Assembly: GCF_013141915.1 (NCBI RefSeq)
Contig: NZ_SROX01000007.1
Location: forward strand, 62,001 to 126,000
DNA length: 64,000 nucleotides
Source: Cupriavidus necator
GTDB lineage: Bacteria; Pseudomonadota; Gammaproteobacteria; Burkholderiales; Burkholderiaceae
Reading direction: 5' to 3'
In this document: in pieces, positions 10,282-20,632 of the stretch
Layout: each line of letters begins with the position of its first letter
How positions within the stretch are numbered: position 1 is the first letter of the stretch
Made by a program: the position numbers and the translations under genes
The notes under the pieces: generated by a model
What the model was told of the DNA's origin: nothing
Database searches by the model: none
What the model saw: only the letters and a program-made list of their open reading frames with translations

Positions 10282-11331
10282 GTGCCAGTGACCGCCAGCA
10301 CTTCGCGGCGCAGCCATGCCGCCCCCGCTTCCAGCCACGCTGCCGGCACTGCGCCGGCCAGCGAACCCGCGCCGCGCCGCGCCGTGCCGTCGCAGGTATC
10401 GCTGCTGTGGGAAAGCACCGCGCCCGCGATGCAGCGCCTGCTGGCGCAGATCGAGCGCGTGGCGCCCACCGATGTCACCATGCTGGCCGTAGGGGAAAGC
10501 GGCTCGGGCAAGGAAGTGGTGGCGCGCGCGGTGCATGAACGCAGCACCCGCCAGAACGGCCCCTTCATTGCCGTCAACTGCGGCGCGATCCAGCCCACGC
10601 TGATCGAATCCGAGCTGTTTGGCCATGAAAAAGGCGGCTTCACCGGCGCGATCGAGCAGAAGGCAGGCTACTTCGAGCAGGCCCAGGGCGGTACGCTGTT
10701 TCTCGACGAAGTCACCGAGATGCCGCTGGAAATGCAGATCAAGCTGCTGCGGGTGCTGGAAGGCCGCACCTTCCACCGCGTCGGCGGCGATACGCTGATC
10801 GCCACCGACGTGCGCATCCTGGCGGCCACCAACCGCGACCCGGTAGAGGCCGTGCGCGGCGGCCAGTTGCGCGAAGACCTGCTGTACCGGCTGGCGGTAT
10901 TTCCCTTGCATATTCCGCCGCTGCGCGAGCGGCCCGACGACATCGTGCCGCTGGCGCGCCACTTCCTGGCCGAATACAACGCCATGGAACGCACCGACAA
11001 GAGCTTTTCGGCGGGGTCGCTGGACCGCCTGGTGCGCTACGACTGGCCCGGCAATGTGCGCGAGCTGAAGAACGCGGTCTACCGCGCCTTTATCCTCGCC
11101 GACAAGGTGGTGGAGATCGGCAACCCCAACCTGGCCACGCAGGCGCCGCGCCCCACCACCGTCGACGGCGTGGTCAACGTGCGCGTCGGCACCACGCTGG
11201 CCGACACCCAGCGCGAGATCATCATGGCCACGCTGGCGCGCTTCGACGGCGACAAGCGCCAGGCGGCGCGCGCCCTCGGCATCAGCCTGAAGACGCTCTA
11301 CAACCGGCTTGACGCCTATCGCTCGTTGTGA
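10282..11331 (+). CDS. Sigma-54-dependent transcriptional activator lacking a receiver domain
   Basis: A 349-residue AAA+ activator. The N-terminal 45 residues are Ala/Ser/Pro-rich with no sensory domain. The AAA+ domain has Walker A GESGSGKE at about residues 72-79, the sigma-54 loop GGFTGA (second position Gly rather than Ala), [10 protein letters not shown], and arginine-finger region [20 protein letters not shown]-terminal Fis helix-turn-helix ends [19 protein letters not shown]. PspF-like architecture implies control by a partner protein, by level, or constitutive activity. The GTG at 10282 is the first plausible start. Its 3' end overlaps the convergent hybrid kinase gene by 16 bases. 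Confidence 0.92.
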   Translation: MPVTASTSRRSHAAPASSHAAGTAPASEPAPRRAVPSQVSLLWESTAPAMQRLLAQIERVAPTDVTMLAVGESGSGKEVVARAVHERSTRQNGPFIAVNCGAIQPTLIESELFGHEKGGFTGAIEQKAGYFEQAQGGTLFLDEVTEMPLEMQIKLLRVLEGRTFHRVGGDTLIATDVRILAATNRDPVEAVRGGQLREDLLYRLAVFPLHIPPLRERPDDIVPLARHFLAEYNAMERTDKSFSAGSLDRLVRYDWPGNVRELKNAVYRAFILADKVVEIGNPNLATQAPRPTTVDGVVNVRVGTTLADTQREIIMATLARFDGDKRQAARALGISLKTLYNRLDAYRSL

Positions 11332-13301
11332 GGCCCCGGCCCCGCGGGGTCCGCCGGCACCGGCTCGGCCAGGGCGCGCGACAAGGCCTCGATCGACAGC
11401 GGCTTGGTCAGGTGCGCATGGAAGCCGGCCAGCCTGCTGCGGCGCTGGTCTTCGGCGGTGCCGCACCCCGATAGCGCCAGGAACTGCACCGCACGGCCGC
11501 GCAAGTTCTGGCGCAGCGCTTCCAGGACTTCATAGCCCGACATGTCGGGCATCTGCAGGTCCAGCAGCACGCAGTCGGGCCGGAACGCCGCGGCCGCGCC
11601 GACAGCCTGCTGGCCGCTGTACACGGCCTGGGCCGCGTGGCCGAGCAGGGTCAGCACTTCGGCCATGCTGTCGGCCGAGTCGGCATTGTCATCCACCACC
11701 AGCACGCGCCGGCGGGGCGCCTGGCCCGGCGGCGGCGTGGCTGCCTCGGCCGGGTGCGCGGTGGCGCGCGGCAGGATCACGGTGAAGGTGCTGCCCTTGC
11801 CCGCGCCCGCGCTGTCGGCCTGGATCGCGCCGTCATGCGCTTCGACGATGGCCTTGGCCAGCGCCAGGCCGATGCCCAGCCCGCTGCGGCTGCCCCCGTC
11901 GCCCTCCTGCGCGAACAGGTTGAAGATCCGGTCCAGCGCCGCGGGCTCCAGCCCCCGGCCGGTATCCGACACCGCGGTGATCACGCGCGCCGGCTCGACG
12001 TAGACATGCACGCTGACGGTGCCGCCGCGAGGCGTGTACTTGGCTGCGTTGCTGAGCAGGTTCAGCAGCACCTGCCCGAGCCGCGCGGCATCGGCCAGCA
12101 CATAAGGAGAAGCCTCCGGCAGCGTCACCACCAGTTGCTGCGCTGACGCTTCCAGCGTGGGACGGATTGCTTCCAGGCTGGTGCTCACCACGTCGTGGTA
12201 GGACGTCGGCCTCAGTTCCATCTTCATCTTGCCGGCGGTCACGCGGCCCACGTCGAGCAAGTCGCTGACCAGCCGCTCGACCTGGCGCAGCTGGCGATCA
12301 ATGATCTCGGCGCAGCGGCGCACGCGCGGCCCGGCGTCAGGGGTCAGCGCGATGACGTCCACGGCATTGCGCACCGGCGCCAGCGGGTTGCGCAGTTCGT
12401 GGGCGAGGATGGCCAGGAAGGACTGCAGCCGGCGGTTGCGGGCATCGAGCATTTCCAGCCGCAGCGTATCGCTGAGGTCACGCGCGGTCCACAGCAGGCT
12501 CTCGGGGCACCCCGCCGCATCGCGCACCAGCACCATGCGGGTGGCGCAGCGCACCACCGAGCCGTCCTTGCGCGCCAGGCGTTCTTCGCCGGCCCATTGG
12601 CCGCATGCGCGCGCCGCCTCCAGCGCCGCCTGCGGGCGGCCCGCGGCGGCATCCTGGCGGGTATAGAGCCAGGCCAGCGGCTGGCCCGCCGCCGCTTCCG
12701 CAGTGTGGCCGGCAAGCGCGCGCGCGCCCGCGTTCCAGCTGCGGATCGTGCCGTCGAGGCCGAGTTCGCAAACCGCGGTGCAGGGCAGGTTGTCGGCCAG
12801 CAGCTGCAGCTTGTCGTCGGCCAGGCGGGCATGGTCGGCCGCAGCCAGCTCCATGGTGGTGTTGCGGCACGATACGATAAAGCCGGCAGCCGATGTGCCA
12901 TCGGGCAGGTTGGTGGCGTCAATGCGCCGCAGCTCCCAGCTGGCCTGCAGCAGGCTGCCATCGCGGCGCACGCACCAGGCGTGGCCGCGCGCATGGCCGC
13001 TGCGCGCGGCCGCATCCAGCCACTGCTGCAGCAGGCCCGCGGCAACGTCCTCGGGGCGGTGCAGCCGGGACACGTGGCTGCCGGCGATCTCCGCGGCGCT
13101 GTAGCCGAACAGCCGGCGCGCCGGTTCCGGCCATGCCACGACCATGCCGTGCGCGTCGAGTTCGAACACCGCGCAGTCCTGCACCGCGTCGAGCAAACGC
13201 CGATATCGTTGCGCCAATTGCAAGGCGTCATCGTCCGGCGCCAGGCTGGACGCCTCCAGCCGAGTTGGGCGAACCTTGCTTGCCGCTTGCAGCCCGGACA
13301 T
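11316..13301 (-). CDS. PAS-PAS hybrid histidine kinase/response regulator
   Basis: A soluble sensor of about 661 residues. Two PAS domains (about 30-150 and 155-275) are followed by HisKA with [17 protein letters not shown] (His near residue 303), an HATPase with N-box [12 protein letters not shown]1 DTGRGL and G2 [10 protein letters not shown], and a C-terminal receiver with [16 protein letters not shown] (Asp near residue 575). All catalytic motifs look intact. There is no membrane segment, so the stimulus is probably cytosolic. The ATG at 13301 follows a GAAGGT-like site; further upstream the frame runs through unrelated sequence. It is convergent with the receiver-less sigma-54 activator. 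Confidence 0.92.
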   Translation of the reverse strand: MSGLQAASKVRPTRLEASSLAPDDDALQLAQRYRRLLDAVQDCAVFELDAHGMVVAWPEPARRLFGYSAAEIAGSHVSRLHRPEDVAAGLLQQWLDAAARSGHARGHAWCVRRDGSLLQASWELRRIDATNLPDGTSAAGFIVSCRNTTMELAAADHARLADDKLQLLADNLPCTAVCELGLDGTIRSWNAGARALAGHTAEAAAGQPLAWLYTRQDAAAGRPQAALEAARACGQWAGEERLARKDGSVVRCATRMVLVRDAAGCPESLLWTARDLSDTLRLEMLDARNRRLQSFLAILAHELRNPLAPVRNAVDVIALTPDAGPRVRRCAEIIDRQLRQVERLVSDLLDVGRVTAGKMKMELRPTSYHDVVSTSLEAIRPTLEASAQQLVVTLPEASPYVLADAARLGQVLLNLLSNAAKYTPRGGTVSVHVYVEPARVITAVSDTGRGLEPAALDRIFNLFAQEGDGGSRSGLGIGLALAKAIVEAHDGAIQADSAGAGKGSTFTVILPRATAHPAEAATPPPGQAPRRRVLVVDDNADSADSMAEVLTLLGHAAQAVYSGQQAVGAAAAFRPDCVLLDLQMPDMSGYEVLEALRQNLRGRAVQFLALSGCGTAEDQRRSRLAGFHAHLTKPLSIEALSRALAEPVPADPAGPGPHNER

Positions 13302-13524
13302 GAGCACCTTCGCTAGGGTGGGATGGTGGCCTGGCCCGCGCGGCGGGGAGCCATCGACCCTTGCCGCCGCACAGGGCCAGATGCCCGCGAGCGCGGGCAT
13401 TCTCAATGATAGGCGCTGGCGGCCCATGCGCCACCCGATATCGTGGCGCGGGCCGCGCTGGGACGGGAGAGAAGACGGTGTGCCGCGCGGCTGCCATTGC
13501 GGCACCGCGCGGCGCCGGCGCGCG

Positions 13525-14529
13525 CTAGCGGCGCCGCAACTGGACCATCGCCGCGACCGCGGCCGAGGCCCCGACCACCAGCGCGGTGGTCAGCATGGGG
13601 TAGCGCGCGGTGGTGGTGTACGGGCAGGAATGCAGCGCCGTATGGGCGCCGGTGCGTTCCTGCAGGCCGCTGCCGCTGCCGTAGAGCGCGTTGTCTTCGA
13701 GCGGCCCGGCCGGGTGGCGGGTCTGCTGCGCACGGCCCATGAAGCGGCGCATGAAGCGGTCGAAGGTGTGCGGCGCATGGTACGCGGCCGCCGAGAAGGC
13801 CTTGGCCGCGGCGCCGACGAACAGCTCGCGGCGCGGGTTTTCCGCGGCGAACAGGATCGCGTCGGCGGCCAGGGCGGGGTCATACAGCGGCGGCGGCAGG
13901 CGCGGCTCGACGTCGAGGAAGTTCTTGGCGTGCATCGCCAGCGGCGTTTCCAGGCCGGCGGGCTTGATCAGGGTCACGCTGACCGGCGCCTGCTCCTGCT
14001 CCAGCTCCAGCCGCAGCGAATCGGTGAAGCCCTTGATCGCATGCTGCGACGCCGAGTAGGCGCTCTGCAGCGGCATCGGGCCGTCGGCGGCCTCGCTGCC
14101 CATGTTGATAATGGCGCCGCCGCGGTCGCGCAAATGCGCGGCAGCCGCCAGCGAACCATGCACGGTGCCCCAGTAGTTGGTGTCGAACAGCCGCCGCTGG
14201 TCTTCCAGCGGCACGTCGCAATGGCGCCCGAAGATGGTCACGCCGGCGTTGTTGACCCAGGTGTCGAAACCGCCGAAGCGCTCGATCGCGGCATGCGCCA
14301 CCTTGCCGATCTCATCGTGCCGGCCAACGTCCGCGACCACGGTGATCACTTCCGTGCCCTGCTCGCGCAGCTCTTCCGCCAGCTGGTGCAGCGACCCCTC
14401 GCTGCGCGCCACCAGCACCAGGCGTGCGCCCTGCTGCGCCGCCTTGCGCGCGGTGACCAGCCCCACGCCACTGCTGGCGCCGGTCAGCACCATCACCTGC
14501 GAGCTGATTTTCTTCAAGGTGGGTTTCAT
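13525..14529 (-). CDS. SDR-family oxidoreductase
   Basis: 334 residues of short-chain dehydrogenase fold: NAD(P)-binding GASSGVG near residue 18, NNAG near residue 93, and the catalytic triad region with Ser of INMGSEAA, then YSASQHAIKGF giving Tyr and Lys. After the roughly 250-residue core there is an extra tail ending in a hydrophobic stretch (YPMLTTALVVGASAAVAAM) with basic residues, possibly a membrane anchor. GGAGGAAG precedes the ATG at 14529. A -24/-12 promoter nearly identical to that of the CBS gene lies 60 bases upstream, tying this enzyme to the putative sigma-54 stress group. The substrate is unknown. Confidence 0.9.
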   Translation of the reverse strand: MKPTLKKISSQVMVLTGASSGVGLVTARKAAQQGARLVLVARSEGSLHQLAEELREQGTEVITVVADVGRHDEIGKVAHAAIERFGGFDTWVNNAGVTIFGRHCDVPLEDQRRLFDTNYWGTVHGSLAAAAHLRDRGGAIINMGSEAADGPMPLQSAYSASQHAIKGFTDSLRLELEQEQAPVSVTLIKPAGLETPLAMHAKNFLDVEPRLPPPLYDPALAADAILFAAENPRRELFVGAAAKAFSAAAYHAPHTFDRFMRRFMGRAQQTRHPAGPLEDNALYGSGSGLQERTGAHTALHSCPYTTTARYPMLTTALVVGASAAVAAMVQLRRR

Positions 14530-14586
14530 CTGCCGCTTCCTCCGATGGGGAGGCCCGGCACGGCGCCGGGCGTGCCGGTGGGAAGT

Positions 14587-14602
14587 CGCAAGGAGCGTTC
14601 CC
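14587..14602 (-). promoter_or_regulatory. Sigma-54 (-24/-12) promoter of the SDR gene
   Basis: On the minus strand GGGAACGCTCCTTGCG matches the CBS-gene promoter in all but one base, with GG-N10-GC spacing. The centre is about 65 bases before the ATG at 14529. A TTTACAAC element lies about 50 bases further upstream, at 14653-14660. Confidence 0.68.
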
Positions 14603-14819
14603 GTCGCGAAGCCGCCGTGACCGCGGCGCCGGCGCATGGCGCCCGCGGCAGATTTACAACGCCCGGTAAGAACCACATGGCTCCGGGGGCGCATCCCCGG
14701 TCAGGGTCGCCGCAGGCTGTTGGCAAGCCCGGCCGCGGTGCTGCATGTAGGACGGGCGCCGATTTCAGCGCGCGCATGTGCTGCCTAAGCTGGATGCATC
14801 CACGCAACCGGCGACCGCC

Positions 14820-17612
14820 ATGGCCAAGACCACTCCGCAGGACTCGCGCGCACGGCGCGCCGCTGGCAAGGGCACGGCGAAACCCGCCGGCAGCACCGCA
14901 GGCAAGCCCGGCACCCGGACCGCCAGAGCCAGCACCGGCGCCGGCAAGACGACAGCGGCAAAGCGGTCGACCAGCGCCCGCCCGGCGGCACGCGGTGCGA
15001 CCTCGGCCGCGGGCACGCCAGCGGCGCTCGACAGATACCGCCGCATGCGCGATTTCGGCGCCACGCCCGAGCCCAGCGGCGGCGCCGCGCCGCGCAAGCG
15101 CGCCGCGGCGTTGTCATTCGTGATCCAGAAGCATGCCGCGCGCCGGCTGCACTACGATTTCCGGCTGGAACTGGGCGGCACGCTGAAGAGCTGGGCCGTG
15201 CCCAAGGGACCCAGCCTGGACCCCGCCGACAAGCGCATGGCGGTGCATGTGGAAGACCATCCGATGGACTACGCCGGCTTCGAGGGGGTAATTCCCGCGG
15301 GGCACTATGGCGCCGGCACGGTGATCGTCTGGGACCGCGGCACCTGGGTGCCGGTGGGCGACCCCGAGGCTGGCTATCGCAGCGGCAAGCTCAAGTTCGA
15401 GCTGCGCGGCGAGAAGCTGCACGGCCACTGGACCCTGGTACGCATGCATGGCAGCCAGCAGAAAGACCAGGACGCGTGGCTGCTGATCAAGGAACGCGAC
15501 GACGCCGCGGTGCCGGCGTCGGAATTCGACGTGGTCGAGGCTCTGCCGGACAGCGTGCTGGGCGGCACCCAGCGCAAGCCCGCGGCAAAGCAGGCCAGTG
15601 CGGGCAAGGCCACGGCAAAGGGGGACGAGACCGCCGCGCCCGCGGCGCACAGCGCCATCCGGGCGCTGAAGCCACCCCCCGGCGCAACGCGCGCGGCATT
15701 GCCGCTGGCGCTGGCGCCGCAGCTGGCGACGCTGGTTGAAAAACCTCCGCCCGACGCCGCGGCGTGGCGCTACGAGATCAAGTTCGACGGCTACCGCCTG
15801 CTGGCCCGCGTCGACGGCAAGGATGTGCGGCTGTTCACCCGGCAAGGCCATGACTGGACCAGCAAGCTGCGCGCGCTGGCCCGCGATGTCGGCGCGCTCG
15901 GCCTGCCCGACGGCTGGCTCGACGGTGAGATCGTGGTGCTCGGCAAGCACGGCGAGACCGACTTCCAGGCCTTGCAGAATGCGTTCGATACCTCGCGCGT
16001 CGAGGCGATCCAGTACTTTGCGTTCGACCTGCCCTACTTCGCCGGCCATGACTTGCGCAAGGTGCCGCTGGTGGAGCGGCGCGCGCTGCTGCGCCGGATC
16101 TTCGAGCACAACGCCTCGCCGCGCCTGCAGTTCAGCGAAGACTTTGAAGCCAGCGCGGGCGACATGCTGGATGCGGCCTGCCGCATGAAGCTGGAAGGCG
16201 TGATCGGCAAGCGCGTGGACTCCGGCTACGTCAGCGCGCGCAGCAATACGTGGATCAAGCTTAAATGCACGTTGCGCCAGGAATTCGTGGTGGCGGGCTT
16301 CACCGATCCCAAGGGCAGCCGCACCGGCATCGGCGCGCTGCTGCTGGGCGTGCACGACACCGGCGGGCGCCTGCGCTACGCGGGCAACGTCGGCACCGGC
16401 TTCGACACCCGCACGCTGGACGACCTGCGCGCGCAACTGGATGCATTGCGCGCCGATGCGGCGCCCTTCGACACGGTGCCGGCCGGCGTGCGTGGGCACT
16501 GGGTCAAGCCGAAGCTGGTGGCCGAGGTCTCGTTCGGCAGCTGGACCCGCGAAGGCCGCGTGCGCCACGCCGTCTTCCATGGGTTGCGCACCGACAAGCC
16601 CGCCGGCGCAGTGTCGGTGGAGAAACCGGCGGCACCTGCAGGCAAGGGCAAGGCCGCGACAACCACAGCCAAGGCGGCGCCGAAGCCGAAGTCCGGCGCC
16701 GCAGCCAAACGCCCTACCGCGGTGGGCGGCAAGGTCTCGATCAGCCACGCCGAGCGCGTCATCGATGCCGACTCGGGCACGACCAAGGGCGAACTGGTGC
16801 GCTACTACGAGCGCGCCGCGGCGCTGATGTTGCCGCACCTGCGCGGGCGCCCGATCGCGATGGTGCGCGCGCCCTCGGGCGTGGGCGGCGAACAGTTCTT
16901 CCAGCGGCACAGCGACACGCTGCGCGTGGACGGCCTCAACGTGCTGGACCCGGGTTTGTGGCCGGGGCATCCCGCGCTGCTGGAAATCGCCTCGGCCGAG
17001 GCGCTGGTGGCTGCGGCGCAGCTCAACGTGGTGGAGTTCCACACCTGGAATGCGAGCAAGCGCAGCATCGACCGGCCCAACCGCATCATCTTCGACCTGG
17101 ACCCCGGCGAGGGCGTGCCCTGGGCGCAGGTGCAGGAAGCGGCCGCGCTGATGAAGGCGCTGCTGGACGAGCTGGGGCTGGCCAGCTTCCTGAAGACCAG
17201 CGGCGGCAAGGGCCTGCACGTGGTGGTGCCGGTGACGCCGCGCGCCGGCTGGGACGAGCTGAAGGATTTCGCGCGCGACGTGGTGCTGCATGTGGCCGCG
17301 ACGCTGCCGCAGCGCTTCGTCGCCAAGAGCGGCGCGCGCAACCGGGTCGGCAAGATTTTCATCGATTACCTGCGCAACGGCATGGGCGCCACCACCGTGG
17401 CGGCGTTCTCGGCGCGCGCGCGGCCCGGACTGGGCGTGTCGATTCCTGTGGCATGGGAGGAACTGGACACCCTCACCAGCGCCGCGCAATGGACCGTCGC
17501 CAACGTCGAAGCGCGGCTGGAGGCGCTTGAAGCGGCCGACCCGTGGGCGGACTACGCCGGCACCCGGCAGGCCATCACGCGCGCGGCGGCACGCCTCGCG
17601 CGGGCCGGATAA
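14820..17612 (+). CDS. ligD: ATP-dependent DNA ligase D (LigD), end-joining repair
   Basis: A multifunctional enzyme of about 930 residues for non-homologous end joining. Its order is 3'-phosphoesterase (about 75-235; QKHAARRLHYDFRLE, then GVIPAGHYGAGTV), ligase (about 300-600; adenylated Lys in YEIKFDGYRLL near residue 319, then the VDGKDVRLFTRQGHDW region) and primase-polymerase (about 635-925; IFDLDPGEG with the metal Asp pair near 755, KTSGGKGLHVVVP). Two Lys/Ala-rich linkers, at the N-terminus and near residue 610, are low complexity. This PE-LIG-POL order is typical of many proteobacteria. ATG 14820 was chosen, but a GTG at 14778 is possible. Ku lies 3.2 kb downstream. Confidence 0.95.
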   Translation: MAKTTPQDSRARRAAGKGTAKPAGSTAGKPGTRTARASTGAGKTTAAKRSTSARPAARGATSAAGTPAALDRYRRMRDFGATPEPSGGAAPRKRAAALSFVIQKHAARRLHYDFRLELGGTLKSWAVPKGPSLDPADKRMAVHVEDHPMDYAGFEGVIPAGHYGAGTVIVWDRGTWVPVGDPEAGYRSGKLKFELRGEKLHGHWTLVRMHGSQQKDQDAWLLIKERDDAAVPASEFDVVEALPDSVLGGTQRKPAAKQASAGKATAKGDETAAPAAHSAIRALKPPPGATRAALPLALAPQLATLVEKPPPDAAAWRYEIKFDGYRLLARVDGKDVRLFTRQGHDWTSKLRALARDVGALGLPDGWLDGEIVVLGKHGETDFQALQNAFDTSRVEAIQYFAFDLPYFAGHDLRKVPLVERRALLRRIFEHNASPRLQFSEDFEASAGDMLDAACRMKLEGVIGKRVDSGYVSARSNTWIKLKCTLRQEFVVAGFTDPKGSRTGIGALLLGVHDTGGRLRYAGNVGTGFDTRTLDDLRAQLDALRADAAPFDTVPAGVRGHWVKPKLVAEVSFGSWTREGRVRHAVFHGLRTDKPAGAVSVEKPAAPAGKGKAATTTAKAAPKPKSGAAAKRPTAVGGKVSISHAERVIDADSGTTKGELVRYYERAAALMLPHLRGRPIAMVRAPSGVGGEQFFQRHSDTLRVDGLNVLDPGLWPGHPALLEIASAEALVAAAQLNVVEFHTWNASKRSIDRPNRIIFDLDPGEGVPWAQVQEAAALMKALLDELGLASFLKTSGGKGLHVVVPVTPRAGWDELKDFARDVVLHVAATLPQRFVAKSGARNRVGKIFIDYLRNGMGATTVAAFSARARPGLGVSIPVAWEELDTLTSAAQWTVANVEARLEALEAADPWADYAGTRQAITRAAARLARAG

Positions 17613-17646
17613 CCAAGGGCCCCGGGCTGTCGCGGCCCTGGCCGAC

Positions 17647-17661
17647 GGCACATTTCTTGCC
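17647..17661 (+). promoter_or_regulatory. Sigma-54 (-24/-12) promoter of the small exported protein gene
   Basis: GGCACATTTCTTGCC has GG at 17647-17648, ten bases, then GC at 17659-17660 within TTGC. It is placed 79 bases before the ATG at 17739, immediately after the ligD stop. Confidence 0.65.
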
Positions 17662-17738
17662 CCTTGGTGGCGAGCGCGTCCTGGCGTTCTCTCTCTTGCG
17701 CATCACGCCGGGATGGCAACACCGTACGGAGACTGACC

Positions 17739-18140
17739 ATGCCCCCACTCAGGATTCTCGCGAATCTCCGCGCCGCCGGCACCACCGGCGCGGCCCCGCG
17801 CAACCGTCGCGGCCTGCAGCGCCTGCTGGTGTCCTGCGCCATGCTGTCCTGCGCCGCGGCGCCGGTGCAGGCCAAGCTGCCGCCGCCGACGCCCGAACAG
17901 CAGCAGGCAGCCGAGGCCAAGAAAGCCAAGGAAGCCGAAACGGCCAAACAGCAGGCCGAAGCGCTCGCCACGGTGCAGGACCGGATTGCCGCGCGCTTTG
18001 GCAAGGGCGCCACGGCCGGCGCCGCGACCGAACCGGGCAAGATCCCGCAGAAGGCAGCCGAAGCGCCCCGCTCCGCTGGCCCGCATGGCGGGACCTCGCC
18101 CAGTGCCGAGGCTCACAGCGGCGAAGCCGCGCGCCGCTAG
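17739..18140 (+). CDS. Small exported, Ala/Lys/Glu-rich protein of unknown function
   Basis: A 133-residue protein I do not recognise. A basic N-terminus followed by LQRLLVSCAMLSCAAAPVQA looks like a signal peptide with cleavage near residue 46. The mature part begins KLPPPTPEQQQAAEAKKAKEAE, a charged segment likely to be helical or coiled coil, and ends in a low-complexity Ala/Gly/Ser-rich tail. The ATG at 17739 has GGAG nine bases upstream. It is probably periplasmic. A sigma-54 promoter precedes it, grouping it with the stress genes. Confidence 0.7.
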   Translation: MPPLRILANLRAAGTTGAAPRNRRGLQRLLVSCAMLSCAAAPVQAKLPPPTPEQQQAAEAKKAKEAETAKQQAEALATVQDRIAARFGKGATAGAATEPGKIPQKAAEAPRSAGPHGGTSPSAEAHSGEAARR

Positions 18141-18462
18141 CCGAACACGCCGGGCCGGATCCCGGCGTGCTTGGCCGGCGACTTCCCCACCTGCCCAGGT
18201 TGCCGCGACGTTGCCCACCCGGCACGCGTCTTGCCACGGCGAAGCCGAACGGTCTGTGCAAAGCACCGCGGCCATGTTGATGAATAAGGGGGACGGCGAT
18301 GATCTGGGGGATGGGAGATTGCAAAACTTCCAAAGGCAGTGCGCGGCACCGTGGTAATTGTTACACGCACCACACCGTAGCCAGCGCGCTTTTACACGGC
18401 ATCACCGCGCCGGCATGCCAGTCTTTGCGGGCGCGCGCTGCCGTGGCGCGGGGTGTGCAGTC
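18141..18462. other. Intergenic region upstream of the hybrid kinase gene
   Basis: There is no gene in this 322-base stretch. It begins with an inverted repeat (CACGCCGGG / CCCGGCGTG, about 18147-18172, no T-tract). It holds a near-consensus -24/-12 promoter at 18221-18235 and then a leader of over 200 bases that is less GC-rich than the genes around it. Confidence 0.45.
18221..18235 (+). promoter_or_regulatory. Sigma-54 (-24/-12) promoter upstream of the hybrid kinase gene
   Basis: GGCACGCGTCTTGCC has the full GGCACG and TTGC blocks with GG-N10-GC spacing (18221-18222 and 18233-18234). It lies about 230 bases before the chosen start at 18463, so the leader would be long. Confidence 0.65.
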
Positions 18463-20565
18463 ATGAAGCCGCAAGCCAACCGGGCTCCGCTGATCCTGAA
18501 CGTCGAGGACCGGGAGGGACCGCGCTACGTCAAAAGCCGCATCCTGCACCGCGGCGGCTTTTCGGTGATCGAGGCCGTGACGGGCCACTCGGCGTTGTCG
18601 CTGGTGCGCCAGCATGCGCCGTCGCTGATCCTGCTGTCGGCAAAGCTCCCCGATATCAGTGGCCTGGAAGTGTGCCGCCTGCTGAAAGAGGATCCGCAGA
18701 CCGCGCGCACGCTGGTGCTCCTGACCTCGCCCGGCCTGGCCCAGTCGCGGCAGCGGGTGGAGGCGCTGAACTGCGGCGCCGACGGCTACCTGGTGGAGCC
18801 TGCCGAACCCGAGGAACTGCTGTCGAGCATCCAGGCGCTGCTGCGCCTGCGGGGTGCCGAGGACGCCTACCATCGCACCTCGCGGGCCCTGCATGAGCAT
18901 GAGGACATGTTCCGCCAGCTCGCCGAATCGCTGGCCGACGTGGTCTGGATCCTGGATCCGGCGACCCGGCGGCTGCTGTTTGCCAGTTCGTCGCTGGCGA
19001 CGGTGTGCGGGCACTCCGCCGAGCAGCTCATGGAGGACCCGCGCCTGTGCCTGGAACGCGTGGCGCCGGCCGACCGCGCGCGCGTGGAAGCCGCCGTCGA
19101 AAGCATGCTGCGCGACGGCAGCATGGACCTCGAATTCGCGCTGACCCTGCCCAGCGGCGAGCCGCGCGAAATCCGCGCGCGCGCCTTCCCCGTACGCAGC
19201 CATGGCGGCGCGGACGGCACCGATGGCACCGATGGCACCGACGGCGCGCCGGCTGCCGCGGGCACGCCGCCGCTGCGCATTGCCGGGATCTGCCAGGACG
19301 TGACGCTGCAGAACCGCGCCGGGCGCGCGCTGCACGACGAGGAACGGCGCAAGGATCAGTTCCTGGCGATGCTGGCGCATGAACTGCGCAACCCGCTGGC
19401 GCCGCTGCGCAGCGCCGCGGACCTGCTGCAGCAGCTTGCGCCCACGCGCGAGGACATGTTTCGCGCGCGCGACATCATCGGCCGGCAAGTGCATCACTTG
19501 ACCCGCCTGGTCGACGAGCTGCTCGACATCTCCCGCTTCAACCAGGGCCGCATCACGCTGCGGCAAGACCTGGTGGAGCTGCGTACCGCGCTCAATACCG
19601 CGGTGGAAGCGGTGCGTCCGGTGCTCGATGGCTACCGCCACACGCTGCGGCTGTCGCTGCCCGAACAGCCGCTGCCGGTGCGCGGCGACCTGGTGCGCCT
19701 GACGCAGATCTTCAGCAACCTGCTGCAGAACGCGGCCGCGTACACCCCGGCCGGCGGCATGATCTCGGTTGAAGCCGGCTTCGATGAGAGCGCGCCGCAA
19801 GCCATTCCGGATGCCGTCTCGGGCGGGCAGGTCACGGTGCGCGTGCGCGACAACGGCACCGGACTGTCGGAAGCGCTGCAGCGGCAACTGTTCGATCCGC
19901 TTGCCCCGCCGGACCCGGGCGCCCCAGGCGCCCCCACCGACCAGCGCGAACAGAGCGAACGGAGCGAACGGAGCGACATTGCCACGCAAACCCCGCGCAG
20001 CGCCTTCCCGCACGACGGCCCAGGCATCGGCCTGACGCTGGTGCAAAAGCTGGTGCAGTTGCACGGCGGCACCATCCGCGCCTATAGCGCTGGCCCCGGC
20101 CAGGGCAGCACCTTCACCGTGACGCTGCCGGTGGAACCCTGGCAGAACTGGCATCCCGGTTCCGGCAAGGCAGGCACCCGGCGCAGCGTGCCGCGCCGCA
20201 TTCTGGTGGTGGACGACAACGTCGATGCCCTTGAGGCCATGACGATGGCGCTGCAGGCGATGGGGCACACGGTGGTGACCGCGCCCGACGGCCCGAGCGC
20301 GCTGGCGCGCGCCATCGCCGCGCGTCCGGAGGTGGTGCTGCTGGACCTCGGCATGCCCGCCATGGATGGCTTTGAAACCGTGCGCCGGCTGCGCGCGCTG
20401 CCTGAGTTGCGTGGCGCACGGCTGGTCGCGCTGACCGGCTTCGGCCAGCCCGAGGACCGCCGCCGCGCGCTGGCGGCGGGATTCGACCAGCACCTGGTCA
20501 AGCCCGCCGACCTGGACGCGCTGACGCGGCTGCTGGATGAACTGGATCCGCAGCAGCAAGCCTAG
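18463..20565 (+). CDS. Receiver-PAS-kinase-receiver hybrid histidine kinase
   Basis: About 700 residues. The N-terminal receiver-like domain (1-125) begins ILNVEDREG but has Ser59 in LLSAKLPD where the phosphoacceptor Asp should be. Then come a PAS domain (about 150-285), HisKA with [17 protein letters not shown] (His near residue 306), an HATPase domain with NLLQNAAAYTP, DNGTGL and a GIGLTLV G2 box, and an intact C-terminal receiver (VLLDLGMPAMDG, Asp near residue 627). A DGTDGTDGTDG repeat sits in the PAS-kinase linker. The ATG at 18463 fits the start of the receiver fold. It lies between ligD and ku, downstream of a sigma-54 promoter. Confidence 0.9.
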   Translation: MKPQANRAPLILNVEDREGPRYVKSRILHRGGFSVIEAVTGHSALSLVRQHAPSLILLSAKLPDISGLEVCRLLKEDPQTARTLVLLTSPGLAQSRQRVEALNCGADGYLVEPAEPEELLSSIQALLRLRGAEDAYHRTSRALHEHEDMFRQLAESLADVVWILDPATRRLLFASSSLATVCGHSAEQLMEDPRLCLERVAPADRARVEAAVESMLRDGSMDLEFALTLPSGEPREIRARAFPVRSHGGADGTDGTDGTDGAPAAAGTPPLRIAGICQDVTLQNRAGRALHDEERRKDQFLAMLAHELRNPLAPLRSAADLLQQLAPTREDMFRARDIIGRQVHHLTRLVDELLDISRFNQGRITLRQDLVELRTALNTAVEAVRPVLDGYRHTLRLSLPEQPLPVRGDLVRLTQIFSNLLQNAAAYTPAGGMISVEAGFDESAPQAIPDAVSGGQVTVRVRDNGTGLSEALQRQLFDPLAPPDPGAPGAPTDQREQSERSERSDIATQTPRSAFPHDGPGIGLTLVQKLVQLHGGTIRAYSAGPGQGSTFTVTLPVEPWQNWHPGSGKAGTRRSVPRRILVVDDNVDALEAMTMALQAMGHTVVTAPDGPSALARAIAARPEVVLLDLGMPAMDGFETVRRLRALPELRGARLVALTGFGQPEDRRRALAAGFDQHLVKPADLDALTRLLDELDPQQQA

Positions 20566-20632
20566 CGCCATGCCCGTGCCCGCCGAACCCTGCATCCGTG
20601 CTGTTACCCGAGCCCTCAACAAGGAGCGATTC

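Noticed and set aside
15114..17651. 845-codon minus-strand frame opposite ligD
   Set aside because: Antisense shadow; ligD motifs on the plus strand are unmistakable.
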